64,000 nucleotides of DNA, from positions 116,221-180,220 of the forward strand of contig NZ_LMCY01000033.1 in NCBI RefSeq assembly GCF_001425685.1, given 5' to 3'. A program made the position numbers and the translations under genes. Source of the stretch: Massilia sp. Root335. Lineage in GTDB: Bacteria; Pseudomonadota; Gammaproteobacteria; Burkholderiales; Burkholderiaceae_D. Below are positions 27,904 to 37,026 of the stretch, piece after piece; the first letter of the stretch is position 1, and every line of letters begins with the position of its first letter. The notes under the pieces are model-generated. The model had not been told where the DNA came from. It did no database searches and was given only the letters and a program-made list of their open reading frames with translations.

Positions 27904-28645
27904 TCAGTGGGTGCTTAGCCAGTGCAGCAGGTCGCCCGCGGCGAGGGGGCGGCTGAACAGATAGCCTTGTCCCTTGGCGCACGCCTGGGCGCGCACGGCG
28001 GCGGCCTGCGCCTCGGTCTCGATGCCTTCCGCGACGGTGCCCATGCCGAGGCTTTGCGCCACCTTCACCGTCGCCTCGATCAGCACGCGGTGGTGATGGC
28101 TCGTGTCGGCCTGGCAGACGAACGAGCGGTCGATCTTGACCGTGTCCACGGGCAGCTGGTGCAGGCTGGAGAGCGACGAATAGCCGGTGCCGAAATCGTC
28201 CAGCGCGAGCGCGACGCCGAGCGCCTTCAGTTCGTGCAGGCGCTGCTGCACCTGCTGGTCCTGCGCGGCCAGGCTTTCCGTCACTTCGAGCTGCAGCTGG
28301 TCCGCGCGCATGCCGTTCTCGTGCAGCACGTCGCGCACGACGTCGGGCCATCCCGGCTCCGCCAGTCGGGGGCGCGACAGGTTCACGGCCAGCAGCCGCG
28401 GCGCGCGCGCCCAGGTCGCGCTGCCACGCGCCGAAGTCGCGGCAGGCGCGGCGCAGCACGAAGTCGCCCAGCGGCCCGATGAGCCCCGATTCCTCGGCCA
28501 CCTGGATGAATTCGATGGGCGGCACGACGCCGCGCACCGGATGCCGCCAGCGCACGAGCGCTTCGACGCCGGCCGCGTGGTCGGTGGCGCCGTCCGCGCC
28601 CAGGCCCACGACGGGCTGGTAGGCGACGAACAGCTGCTCTGTCAG
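27904..28645 (-). pseudogene. Frameshifted stand-alone EAL phosphodiesterase
   Basis: Two overlapping frames together encode one EAL domain. The N-terminal half (28645 to about 28410) reads QLFVAYQPVV...GVEALVRWRHP...FIQVAEESGLI...VLRRACRDFGAWQRDL. The C-terminal half (about 28410 to 27904) reads LLAVNLSRPRLA...LEVTES...ALDDFGTGYSSL...VKIDRSF...VAEGIE...GYLFSRPL. A single extra base in the GC-dinucleotide run at about 28397-28412 joins them; removing it restores about 246 residues. No ATG or GTG starts the first half. A CTG at 28645 overlaps the thioesterase stop (CTGA). The cyclic-di-GMP hydrolase residues are otherwise present, so the break is recent or a sequencing error. Confidence 0.75.
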
Positions 28646-29091
28646 GAGGCGGTCGACAGGTCGGACACCACCGCCGTCATGTACGCCGCGAGGAATTCCT
28701 GCGGCATGCGGCGCGGCCGGCCGCTCGAGAGCTCGATGCAGACGAGGTCCCAGCGACCGCGCAGCACCGTCGCGCCGTCGCGTTCGCGCACGAGCTGGAA
28801 GCGCCGTTCCATCGCCAGCTTGCCGTCGCCCGCGACCAGCCACGTGCCGAGCACGAGCGCTTCGCCGGCGCCGGTCGGCAGCAGGTAGTCGTATTCGCCG
28901 CGCCGGATGGCCATCGCCCGGTCGAGGCGCCGGTAGTCGTCCAGCGACAGGCCGAGCGCCTCCGAATGCGCCCAGCCGGCCTGTTCGCACCAGCGGACGT
29001 AGACGGCATTGTTGGTGTGGTTCAGTCCGTCGATGTCGGCCGCTTGCGGGACACGGGGCAGGGTGAACGGGTGCGGGTAATCCCAATCCAA
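28642..29091 (-). CDS. Hotdog-fold acyl-CoA thioesterase
   Basis: A 149-residue 4-hydroxybenzoyl-CoA thioesterase-type protein. It starts with TTG at 29091, 8-9 bases after GGAAGGA; no ATG fits better. The hotdog helix motif DIDGLNHTNNAVYVRWCEQAGW contains the family's catalytic Asp and the conserved NHxxY-like stretch. It hydrolyses acyl-CoA or acyl-ACP thioesters in the cytoplasm; substrate unknown. Its stop codon overlaps the putative start of the broken EAL gene, so the two formed one unit. Confidence 0.85.
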   Translation of the reverse strand: MDWDYPHPFTLPRVPQAADIDGLNHTNNAVYVRWCEQAGWAHSEALGLSLDDYRRLDRAMAIRRGEYDYLLPTGAGEALVLGTWLVAGDGKLAMERRFQLVRERDGATVLRGRWDLVCIELSSGRPRRMPQEFLAAYMTAVVSDLSTAS

Positions 29092-29502
29092 GGTGGTTCC
29101 TTCCGGATGCTGCGGGTGGATGCGTGCCGCGCGGGCGCGGGGCGTCCATTTTACGTCGAGGCATGGGAAGCGGGGTCTTTACGCGGGGGCTCATGCCGGC
29201 TCCGGCAGCAGCGGCTGGTGATCGGAACCGGTCGCGTCCGCGGCCACGCGTACCGCGCGCACGTTCGGCCTTCAGGCGCGCGTGGCAGTCGAATCCGGGC
29301 AGCCGTTCGACGACACGGTCGAGGTCGGCTCCTCCCTCCGGCGTGCGGGCGCACTGCATGTTCGAGGTGATCGGGCGTAGCATGGCGGTCCTTTCGAGAA
29401 GCACAGGCTAGCGTGGCACCGGTGGCGCGGTCTGATGCAGGTCAGGCGTGCGCGGCGAACCGCGCGATCGGCACACGGTCTATGCAAATGATGGAGGCGG
29501 CG
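29092..29502. other. 411-bp region with no convincing gene
   Basis: No protein family is recognisable on either strand. A leftward ATG at 29383 has a good GAAAGGA site, but the frame then runs through the thioesterase gene as Arg/Pro-rich shadow sequence. A fragment or a short unknown peptide cannot be excluded. Promoters for the thioesterase (leftward) and the next rightward gene should lie here. Confidence 0.35.
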
Positions 29503-29889
29503 ATGTACACGATGATTCTTTTGCTGTACCTGCAGCAGGGCCTGGACGTGACGCTGGACCAGGCCAATCTGCGCGGCCAGTACATGAAGCAGGGCGAATG
29601 CGAAACGGCAGCGCGCAGGCTGCGCGGGCCGGTTCCCATTCCCCGCAATTACTCGGCGGCCTGGCAGGACGTCATGTGCATCAAGGTGAACACCAACGTC
29701 CGGGTCAACGGCATGAAGCCGGTCGACCTGTCGAAGGCGTTGCAGGCGTACGCGCCCCTGCATTGCCAGGCGGAGGGTGCGTGGGAAAGGGTGGCCGAGC
29801 TGTGCCGTGCGCCTGAACCGCCGGGCACCGGCGAGGGCGGCGGCGCAAGCGGCACGGGCGACACGCCTGCCAGGTCGGCGGGGCGCTAG
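29503..29889 (+). CDS. Hypothetical protein with four cysteines
   Basis: A 128-residue protein; the start at 29503 is set by GGAGG five bases upstream of the ATG. The N-terminus MYTMILLLYLQQGLDVT is weakly hydrophobic. Four Cys (QGEC, VMC, LHC, ELC) could form disulfides if exported. The last 30 residues are Gly/Pro-rich low complexity. No family is recognised. Even codon bias and the ribosome site support a real gene. Confidence 0.6.
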   Translation: MYTMILLLYLQQGLDVTLDQANLRGQYMKQGECETAARRLRGPVPIPRNYSAAWQDVMCIKVNTNVRVNGMKPVDLSKALQAYAPLHCQAEGAWERVAELCRAPEPPGTGEGGGASGTGDTPARSAGR

Positions 29890-29967
29890 CTGTGGGCGTG
29901 GCAGCGGCGCGGGGCGATCGACGCGGCTGGCAGGGCGATGAGCGGCGGCTGCCGGACGCAGCGCCGG

Positions 29968-30768
29968 TCAGGGATCGTCGCGGTTCCAGGTGACGCCTTT
30001 CGGGCAGTCGCTCGCCGCGGCCGAGCCGACGCCCGGCATGGTGGACGCGGCGCCGTCGGGCATCCCGCGCAGGGGCATGCCCGCGCTGCCCGACCGGCGG
30101 CAACGGACCCGGTCGCCCTGGCGGAAGCGATAGATGACGACACCGTCCGGTGACGTGTAGGTGTCCGTCTGCAAGGTCAGCGTGCGGTCGATGTGGGCGG
30201 ATTCGACGCCGCGCCGGAAGCGGGCCCATGGTGTGTCGGCCTCGTCGGGCACACCCGGCTTGCCCTTGCGCAGTTCGTGGTCGATGCGTCCGGCCTGATG
30301 CTGCGCGAGGCCGACCGCGAAGCCGCCTCGTGTCGACGCCGGTGCCGTGTCCGCCGGCCTGGCGGTGTCGAAGACGTCGGGCACCGATGCGGCGGCGGCC
30401 GGCGCGGGGACGGCCGCAGCTTGCGTGCCGGCGTGGGCGCGCGTGAGGTCGTCCGGCCTGGGCATGGGCGTGGCCTGCGTCGGGGGCGCGGCGCGGACAG
30501 GTGCGGCCGGCGCCGGGGCCGGGCGGGACGGCGCGGGACGCGGATGCGGATGCGGATGCGGATGCGGATCGTTCCGCGCCGGCGGCCGTGCAGTGTGGCC
30601 GCCAGCGGTTTGCAGGAAGAAGGTGACGACACGGGATGGCCGGGCGGGCTGCGGACGCCGTTCCTGCGTCCACAACCACAGTGCCAGCAGGTGGACGGCG
30701 CAGGTGAAGGCCAGCACGCCGCGCCGCCGGGTGTCCGGGGCCGGTGCGAAGGTGGCGCCGGGCGTCAT
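29968..30768 (-). CDS. Membrane-anchored Pro-rich hypothetical protein
   Basis: A 266-residue protein; the start at 30768 is supported by GGAG eight bases upstream. A single N-terminal helix (about 17-35, GVLAFTCAVHLLALWLW) is followed by a long Pro/Ala-rich segment with an HPHPHPHP run. This layout is like TonB-type or periplasm-spanning proteins. A small C-terminal domain follows (about 165-266), with WARFRRGVESAHIDRTLTLQTDTYTSPDGVVIYRFRQGDRVRCRR and two further Cys. No TonB C-terminal motif is seen. Function unknown; probably periplasmic, anchored in the inner membrane. Confidence 0.68.
   Translation of the reverse strand: MTPGATFAPAPDTRRRGVLAFTCAVHLLALWLWTQERRPQPARPSRVVTFFLQTAGGHTARPPARNDPHPHPHPHPRPAPSRPAPAPAAPVRAAPPTQATPMPRPDDLTRAHAGTQAAAVPAPAAAASVPDVFDTARPADTAPASTRGGFAVGLAQHQAGRIDHELRKGKPGVPDEADTPWARFRRGVESAHIDRTLTLQTDTYTSPDGVVIYRFRQGDRVRCRRSGSAGMPLRGMPDGAASTMPGVGSAAASDCPKGVTWNRDDP
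30541..30570. repeat. Hexanucleotide microsatellite
   Basis: Four perfect and one partial tandem copies of CGGATG within the Pro-rich gene. They encode alternating His and Pro. Length changes would add or remove His-Pro pairs without changing frame. Confidence 0.8.
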
Positions 30769-30885
30769 CCGCGCTCCACCGGGCACCGCCGCGGGTGCGG
30801 GTGCGGCGGGCGTGCCGGCTGCCGTGGGGTAGCCGGCGCCGCCGTCCCGGTCATATGCGCATCAAGCATGCCCGGCGCGACGCGC

Positions 30886-33543
30886 TCAGTGCGCCGTCAT
30901 GGCCTGCCGGATGGCCACGCAGCGCTGGTCTTCCTGCACGGCGTCGAGCAGGGCGCGGCGAGTGCCGGCGGAGAGGTCCTTGTCGGCGTCGGCGGCCGCC
31001 TGCAGGCGCCGGACGCTGGCCGCCGTGCAGCCGGCCGGGATCAGCGCCGGGCCATAGGCGCGCATGTAGACGGGGCCGGCCGCCTTGTCGAGTTGCGGCA
31101 GGCGTGCGAGGCGCGCGTCGGCGGTCTGTTCGCCCAGGCCATGCTGCTCGGCCGGGTACAGGTGCCCCATCGCCGTGCGTACCTTCGAAAACGGCAGCCT
31201 GGTCTGCAGGTCGTGCACGGTGCTTAGCCACTGCGTCTTGACGGCCGGGTCGGGGCGGCTGACGACGGCGGCCAGGGCGGCGTCCTGGCCCGTGTCCGAC
31301 TTGTCGCGCGCCAGTTCGGCGTCGACGAGGGCTGCGGCGCCCGGATAGCCGTAGCGGTTCAGGCGGCCGATGATCGCCCAGCGCAGGTCCTGGTTGATCG
31401 CGAGGCCGTCGACGTGTTCCTTGCCGTCGAGGATGGCGGCGAGGCGGGCCAGCGCGGCCGGCGAGCTGGCGACGTCGACGTAGGTGCCGAACCAGCGGCG
31501 CTGGAAGTTGTCGTCGCCCTTGCTTGCGAGCGCGCCGGTCCAGGCCATGTCTTCCAGCTGGCGCGTGACCGCCTGCGCGTAGGCGGCCTGCGGGTCCATC
31601 AGGTCGAGGTAGCGCTTGGCCGCGAGGACCTTGCCCGACACGTCGCCCAGCAGTGTGTAGTCTTTTTCTTGCGGTACGTTGTTCAGTGCAGTGGCCAGGA
31701 AATCGTTCAGCGGGAGCTTGCCGTCGCGTACGCCGTCCCACAGGCTTTGCCACAGCATCGCGCGCAGCAGCGGATCGGCCACCGCGGCCAGGTGAGTGCG
31801 CGCGCTGTCGAACGAGCGCGGATCGAGCCGTACCTTGACGAAGCCCCAGTCGTCGTAGTTCGGGTAGACGAGGTCCGGGCAGGCGGCGCCGTTCATGGCC
31901 GGCACTGCCGTCTTCGCGCCCTTGTAGGTGACGGCAATGTTGCGCTCGAGTTTGTAGTCCTTGCCGTCCAGGCGGAACGCGGCCACCTGCACGCGCTGCT
32001 CGCGCAGGGTCGGCAAGGCCTTGCCGGGCACGCTCTGCTCGAGGGTGAAGCCGGCGATCTTGCCGGCCTTGCAGGTGTAGTTGGCGGCGATGGTGTCCAC
32101 GCCCGGCTGGTACAGCCATTCGTTGGTCCAGCCCTTCAGGTCGCGACCGGCGGCGTGGCCGAGGCTGCCGATGAAGTCTTCCAGCTTCGCGTTGCGGTAC
32201 TGGTATTTGACGAGGTAGTCGTGCACGCCCTTGCGGAACACGTCGGCGCCCAGCAGGTGGCGCAGCTGGATCAGTGTCGATGCGCCCTTCGCATACGTGA
32301 TGGCGTCGATGTTGTCGAAGGCATTGCGCGTCGACGGCACCGGCACTTCGATCGGGTGCGTGGTGGTCTTCTGGTCCTGGTCGTAGGCGCGCTGCTTGCC
32401 TTCGGAATAGAAGGCGCGCCAGGCGTCCTTGAATTCCGTCGCGTCGGCCGTGGCGAGCGTGCCCATGAACGAGGCGAAGCTTTCGTTCAGCCACAGGCCG
32501 TTCCACCACTGCATCGTGACGAGGTCGCCGAACCACTGGTGCGCCATCTCGTGCATGATGACGTAGGCGAGGCGCGCGCGCTGCTCGGCCGTCATCTCGG
32601 CCTTGTACATGAAGCCGCGCTCGGCGAACGTGATCGCGGCGGCGTTTTCCATCGCGCCGTACAGGAAGTCGGGCACGAGGACCTGGTCGTATTTTTCGAA
32701 CTGGTAAGGGATGCCGAAATAGTCGTCGAAGAAGGCGAGGCCGGCCTTCGTGTACTTGAACCATTCCGCCGGCTTGATCTGCGCGGCCACGGACTGGCGC
32801 GCGAACAGGCGCATCGGGTACTTGCCGCTCTTGTCTTCCCACATCTTGTAGGGCCCGGCGTGCATCGAGAAATTATACGGACTCAGTTTCTTGGTACGGG
32901 CGAAGGTCCAGCGGCGCAGGTCGCCGGCGGGGGCGACGTTCGTCTCGCGCGTCGTCGAGATCACCTGCCAGTCGGCCGGCACGCTCACGGTCACCTGGTA
33001 CGTGGCTTTCAGGTCGGGCTGGTCGAACACGGCGAACATCTGGTGCGCGGCGGCCGGCTCGAAGTGGGAATACGTGTAGACGCGGCCGTCGACCGGGTCG
33101 ACCATGCGGTGCAGGCCCTCGCCGTTGGTGCTGTGCGGGCGTTCGTACGCGACGACGACCGTGTTGCGGCCACGGGTGAGGTCGTGCGGCGCCAGCGTGA
33201 TGAACCAGCCGTTGTACTGCGGCGTGACGGTCTTGCCGTTGACGGTCAGCGACTTGATCGTGGCCTTGTCGAGGTCGACGGTGAGCGGACTGTTCACGTC
33301 CTTGAGGTCGAAGGTCAGCGTCGTCGTGCCGCTGAACGTTTCCTTGCCGGTGAGCGTGAAATCGAGCGCGTAGTCGACGTTGGACACGCGCGCCGAACGG
33401 GCGGCGGCGTCGGCCTGCGACAGGAAAGCGTCCTCGGCCCGTGCCGCGGTGGCGGTCGTGGCGGCGTGGACGAGTGGGGTAGCGGCAAACGCCAGCGCGG
33501 TGGCGGCGGCGAGCGGCATCAGGCGAAACAGGCAGGTCTTCAC
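30886..33543 (-). CDS. Exported M1 family aminopeptidase
   Basis: An 885-residue Zn-metallopeptidase with a Sec signal peptide (about 1-27, ending VHA). The exopeptidase motif is GAMEN (296-300). The zinc site is HEMAHQW (His331, His335, catalytic Glu332) with Glu354 in WLNESF, the exact HExxH-x18-E spacing. A C-terminal ERAP1-like helical domain (about 560-880) closes the active site. It removes N-terminal residues from peptides, here in the periplasm or outside the cell, unlike cytoplasmic PepN. Downstream of a 212-base intergenic region holding its promoter. Confidence 0.95.
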   Translation of the reverse strand: MKTCLFRLMPLAAATALAFAATPLVHAATTATAARAEDAFLSQADAAARSARVSNVDYALDFTLTGKETFSGTTTLTFDLKDVNSPLTVDLDKATIKSLTVNGKTVTPQYNGWFITLAPHDLTRGRNTVVVAYERPHSTNGEGLHRMVDPVDGRVYTYSHFEPAAAHQMFAVFDQPDLKATYQVTVSVPADWQVISTTRETNVAPAGDLRRWTFARTKKLSPYNFSMHAGPYKMWEDKSGKYPMRLFARQSVAAQIKPAEWFKYTKAGLAFFDDYFGIPYQFEKYDQVLVPDFLYGAMENAAAITFAERGFMYKAEMTAEQRARLAYVIMHEMAHQWFGDLVTMQWWNGLWLNESFASFMGTLATADATEFKDAWRAFYSEGKQRAYDQDQKTTTHPIEVPVPSTRNAFDNIDAITYAKGASTLIQLRHLLGADVFRKGVHDYLVKYQYRNAKLEDFIGSLGHAAGRDLKGWTNEWLYQPGVDTIAANYTCKAGKIAGFTLEQSVPGKALPTLREQRVQVAAFRLDGKDYKLERNIAVTYKGAKTAVPAMNGAACPDLVYPNYDDWGFVKVRLDPRSFDSARTHLAAVADPLLRAMLWQSLWDGVRDGKLPLNDFLATALNNVPQEKDYTLLGDVSGKVLAAKRYLDLMDPQAAYAQAVTRQLEDMAWTGALASKGDDNFQRRWFGTYVDVASSPAALARLAAILDGKEHVDGLAINQDLRWAIIGRLNRYGYPGAAALVDAELARDKSDTGQDAALAAVVSRPDPAVKTQWLSTVHDLQTRLPFSKVRTAMGHLYPAEQHGLGEQTADARLARLPQLDKAAGPVYMRAYGPALIPAGCTAASVRRLQAAADADKDLSAGTRRALLDAVQEDQRCVAIRQAMTAH

Positions 33544-33712
33544 GGGACTCCTTGCGACGATGAACGAAGGCGGCGGCTTGTGGCCACGCCCAGTAGGAAT
33601 CTCACAAGAATATCATGTCAGCAATAGCATTCGTACCCGTGAGGCGCGCTGACGAAGGTTTTTTTTACTGGATTATATGCATGCGGAAGGAAGGGGGTAC
33701 TCTGCCGCCGGA

Positions 33713-33737
33713 ACGCGTCCGCGCGGTGCGGACGCGT
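33713..33737. terminator. Strong hairpin between OYE and aminopeptidase genes
   Basis: A perfect 10-bp stem ACGCGTCCGC/GCGGACGCGT with loop GCGGT, 19 bases past the stop of the leftward OYE gene. There is no T-run, so it may be a weak or Rho-assisted terminator. Confidence 0.5.
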
Positions 33738-33755
33738 CCGTAAAACGCGACGGCG

Positions 33756-34820
33756 TCAGCCGTTGGCCTGCAGGGCCGGGTAATCCGTGTAGCCTTCGGC
33801 GTTCGGGGCGTAGAACTTGTCAGGGCGCGGCGCATTCAGCGGGGCGTCGCGCTTGAGCCGCTCCGGCAGGTCCGGGTTGGCGATGAACCATTGGCCGAAG
33901 GCGACGGCGTCCGCGTCTCCGCTCGTCAGCAATTGCGCCGCGCTCTCTTTCGTCAGCTTTTCGTTGGCAATGTAGACGCCGCCGAAGATACGCTTGAGCT
34001 GCGGGCCCAGGCGGTCGTCGCCGATCGCTTCGCGGGCGCAGATGAACGCGATGCCGCGCTTGCCCAGTTCACGCGCCACATGGCCGAACGTTTCCAGCGG
34101 CGTGGAATCGCCCATGTCGTGGACGTCGCGGCGCGGCGCGAGGTGCATGCCGACGCGGTCGGCACCCCAGACGGCGATGCACGCGTCCGTCACTTCCAGC
34201 ATCAGGCGCGCGCGGTTTTCGATCGGGCCGCCGTACGCGTCCGTGCGCCGGTTGGTGCTGTCCTGCAGGAACTGGTCCAGCAGATAGCCGTTGGCGCCGT
34301 GGATTTCCACGCCGTCGAAGCCGGCCTTCTTCGCGTTCTCGGCGCCCTTGCGGTAGGCGGCGACGATGCCCGGGATTTCCTCGAGCGCCAGTGCGCGCGG
34401 CGTGACGTATGGCTTCGTCGGGCGCACGAGGCTGACGTGGCCCTGGGGCTGCAGGGCCGACGGCGCGACGGGCACGTCGCCGTCCAGGAACAGCGGGTCG
34501 GAGATGCGCCCCACATGCCACAACTGCAGGAAGATGCGGCCGCCGGCCTCGTGCACGGCGCCGGTGACCTGCTTCCAGCCCGCGACCTGCTCGTCGGACC
34601 AGATGCCCGGGGTGTCGGCATAGCCCACGCCCATCGGCGTCACCGAGGTCGCTTCCGACAGGATCAGACCGGCCGACGCACGTTGTGCGTAGTATTCGGC
34701 CATCAGGGCGTTCGGCACGCGGCCTGCGCCCACGGCGCGCGAGCGGGTCAGCGGCGCCATGATGATGCGGTTCGGCAGTTCGAGGCTGCCGACCTTGATC
34801 GGGTCAAACAAAGTCGTCAT
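33756..34820 (-). CDS. Old Yellow Enzyme alkene reductase (NemA-like)
   Basis: A 354-residue FMN-dependent NAD(P)H:flavin oxidoreductase. The start at 34820 has AGGAG eight bases upstream. Family marks include NRIIMAPLTRSRA at the N-terminus, LQLWHVGRIS, the HGANGYLLDQFLQDSTNRRTD active-site segment and YGGPIENRARLMLEV. It reduces activated C=C bonds, nitro compounds or nitrate esters in the cytoplasm. Probably transcribed alone. Confidence 0.93.
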   Translation of the reverse strand: MTTLFDPIKVGSLELPNRIIMAPLTRSRAVGAGRVPNALMAEYYAQRASAGLILSEATSVTPMGVGYADTPGIWSDEQVAGWKQVTGAVHEAGGRIFLQLWHVGRISDPLFLDGDVPVAPSALQPQGHVSLVRPTKPYVTPRALALEEIPGIVAAYRKGAENAKKAGFDGVEIHGANGYLLDQFLQDSTNRRTDAYGGPIENRARLMLEVTDACIAVWGADRVGMHLAPRRDVHDMGDSTPLETFGHVARELGKRGIAFICAREAIGDDRLGPQLKRIFGGVYIANEKLTKESAAQLLTSGDADAVAFGQWFIANPDLPERLKRDAPLNAPRPDKFYAPNAEGYTDYPALQANG

Positions 34821-34984
34821 TGGTACTCCTGTTTCTCGTTGGTCCGCCGCACTGTCGCGGCGAAGAGAGGGCATCTTAAAGCAGCGCCGGAAATCCTGCA
34901 GAGGACGCCGCGATTTCCGCCTGCCGGCGTGACCGGGCGGCGCTGATGCTATACTGGAGGGTTGGGTAGCGGCCGGATGCCGGA

Positions 34985-35749
34985 TCAGGGCATCTCGGCC
35001 CAGCGCACGTGGATGCGATCCAGTTCGCCGCTGGCCTTGAGCTTGTCGAGCGCGGCGCCCAGCAGCGGCGCGAGCGCGGGATCGGCCCGGCGGCCGACCC
35101 AGAAATACGTCGGCTCGTCGGCCAGGACGACCGGCAGCACGCGCACGCGGTCTTCCAGCCCGTCCTTGCGGATCAGGTAGCGCACGGTCAGGTCGTTGAT
35201 GTAGGCGAAGCGGCCGTGGCCGGCCAGGATCTTGCGCAGGTTCACGCGGTTGTCGTCGGTCGCGTCGTCGACGCGCACGCCGGCGTCGCGCAGCCGCTCC
35301 GTGAACACCGATGCCCGCTGCGACGTGACGAGGTCGCCCAGCCGGGCCAGGTCTTCGGTCGACTCGATCGTGACCGGGTCGTTCCTGCGCACCACCAGGT
35401 AGTGGCGCACCAGATAGATCGGCTTGCCCACCGGCTCTCCGATGGCCAGCCGGTGCGGCGACGACACCAGGCCGCAGGCGGCATCCAGCGAGCCGGTCTC
35501 CAGCCCGGCCTCGATGCCCGACAGCGAGCGGCTGCTGTGGCGGTAGCCGGTGAAGTGCAGGCGCGGTTCGATCCGTTCGATCGCGGCCATGATGTCCGGA
35601 CAGATCCCGGTGACACGGCCGTCCTCATGGATCCACTTGGGTTCCAGGACTTCCTGCGACGCGACGCGGACTTCCAGCGCCCGTGCGCCGCTGCCCGCGA
35701 ACGCGAGCGCCAGCAGCGCGCAGCGCACCGTTCTTGCGTATTTCCCCAT
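34985..35749 (-). CDS. Periplasmic solute-binding-like protein
   Basis: A 254-residue protein of the bacterial extracellular solute-binding family 3 type, with a signal peptide (about 1-24, ending GARALEV). The body shows the two-lobed pattern: RVTGICPDIMAAIERI early, then GSLDAACGLVSSPHR, and a C-terminal ALDKLKASGELDRIHVRWAE typical of this family. No permease or ATPase is adjacent, so it may be a stand-alone sensor or orphan binding protein. The leader has no good Shine-Dalgarno; an ACAACAACAAC stretch precedes the ATG. Confidence 0.8.
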   Translation of the reverse strand: MGKYARTVRCALLALAFAGSGARALEVRVASQEVLEPKWIHEDGRVTGICPDIMAAIERIEPRLHFTGYRHSSRSLSGIEAGLETGSLDAACGLVSSPHRLAIGEPVGKPIYLVRHYLVVRRNDPVTIESTEDLARLGDLVTSQRASVFTERLRDAGVRVDDATDDNRVNLRKILAGHGRFAYINDLTVRYLIRKDGLEDRVRVLPVVLADEPTYFWVGRRADPALAPLLGAALDKLKASGELDRIHVRWAEMP

Positions 35750-35985
35750 TGGTGTTGTTGTTGTCGTTCGTGCCAGGGGCCGATTGTCGCACGATCCGGC
35801 CCCGTTTTCCCAACCGGGCGCGGCCGCGTGTCGATTCGGCAACGGGCGCGTACCCGCGCACGTTTGACCTGCATCGTCGTCGCATCCCGTCCGCACGCGA
35901 AGATACCGCTGCCAGTCCGGCGCGGCCGGCACCGACAAGGAGAATGGGATGATGGTCATCAGCGCGACTGGCCGGGAGGCTTGCC
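35750..35985. promoter_or_regulatory. Divergent promoter region
   Basis: 236 bases between the leftward solute-binding gene and the rightward lipid A operon. Both promoters should be here, but I could not assign clear -35/-10 pairs. GGGAGG at about 35974 is the ribosome site for the glycosyltransferase. Confidence 0.4.
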
Positions 35986-37026
35986 ATGCATGAGTCCGAC
36001 GGGCACTTCCTGTCCGTCGTCGTGCCGCTGCGCGACGAGGAAGACAACGTGCTGCCGCTGGCGACCCAGGTACAGGCGGCGCTGGCCGGCGCGCCGTGGC
36101 CGTGGCAACTGATCCTCGTCGACGACGGCAGCCGCGACCGCACCGGCGAGCGCATCCGCGAAGCCGTGGCCGCCAGTCCCCGCCACCTGAGCGGCGCCAT
36201 CCTGCGGCGCGGGTTCGGCCAGACGGCCGCCATGCAGGCCGGCATCGACCTCGCGCGCGGTACCGTCATCGCCACGCTCGACGGCGACCTGCAGAACAGT
36301 CCGCACGACATCGTGCGCATGGTGCGCCGCCTGCTCGACGACGACCTCGACCTGCTGGTGGGCTGGCGCCGCGCCCGTCGCGACGGGCTGCTGCGGCGGC
36401 TGCCGTCGCGGCTGGGCAACCGCCTGATCGGCGTGCTGACGGGCGTGCCGCTGCATGACTACGGCTGCACGCTCAAGGTCTACCGCACCGCCGTGCTGCG
36501 GCGGGTGCGGCTGTACGGCGAGATGCACCGCTTCATCCCGAGCTGGATGGCCACGCTGACGTCGCTCGACCGCATCGCCGAGGAAGAAGTCAGCCATTAT
36601 CCGCGCCGCCACGGGCGGTCGAAATACGGCGCGTCCGGCCTGTCGCGGGCCGTGAAGGTCTTGCTGGACCTGCTCACGATGGCGTTCTTCGTGCGCTTCC
36701 GCGCCAGTCCCGGCCATTTCTTCGGGCGCATCGGGCTCGCGTGCGGGGGCGGCGGGCTGCTCGTACTGGCCTGGCTCAGCTGGCTGAAGCTGGGCGAGGG
36801 CGCCGCCATCGCCGGCCGGCCCCTGCTGCTGCTCGGCATCCTGCTCGTCGTGATCGGGGTGCAGTTCGTCTGCACGGGCATCCTGACCGAGATGCTCGCC
36901 CGCACCTGGTTCGAGGCCGGCGCCGCGCCCGCCTATCTCGTGGGCGAAACCGTCGGCGGTGGCGGCGGCGACGACGACGGCGCGCCGTCCCACCGGCGCC
37001 CGCGCGCGGTGCGGGAGCGCCCATGA
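35986..37026 (+). CDS. GT2 polyisoprenyl-phosphate glycosyltransferase
   Basis: A 346-residue ArnC/dolichol-phosphate-mannose-synthase-like enzyme. The GT-A domain (about 1-240) has ILVDDGSRD, TLDGDLQNSP (the DxD metal site) and RHGRSKYG. Two C-terminal membrane helices (about 245-265 and 275-300) anchor it. It should load a sugar onto undecaprenyl phosphate on the cytoplasmic face. Its stop overlaps the ArnT-like start (ATGA). Together with that gene it forms the donor half of a lipid A sugar-modification pathway. Confidence 0.92.
   Translation: MHESDGHFLSVVVPLRDEEDNVLPLATQVQAALAGAPWPWQLILVDDGSRDRTGERIREAVAASPRHLSGAILRRGFGQTAAMQAGIDLARGTVIATLDGDLQNSPHDIVRMVRRLLDDDLDLLVGWRRARRDGLLRRLPSRLGNRLIGVLTGVPLHDYGCTLKVYRTAVLRRVRLYGEMHRFIPSWMATLTSLDRIAEEEVSHYPRRHGRSKYGASGLSRAVKVLLDLLTMAFFVRFRASPGHFFGRIGLACGGGGLLVLAWLSWLKLGEGAAIAGRPLLLLGILLVVIGVQFVCTGILTEMLARTWFEAGAAPAYLVGETVGGGGGDDDGAPSHRRPRAVRERP

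Noticed and set aside
29107-29383. Leftward peptide starting at 29383 with a good ribosome site
   Set aside because: After about 40 residues the frame becomes Arg/Pro-rich and continues as shadow through the thioesterase gene. It has no stop near a natural end and no family match, so it is not annotated.
36741-37022. N-terminal extension of the ArnT-like protein upstream of 37023
   Set aside because: The extension is Arg-rich shadow of the GT2 gene; the ATGA overlap and the family N-terminus support the start at 37023.
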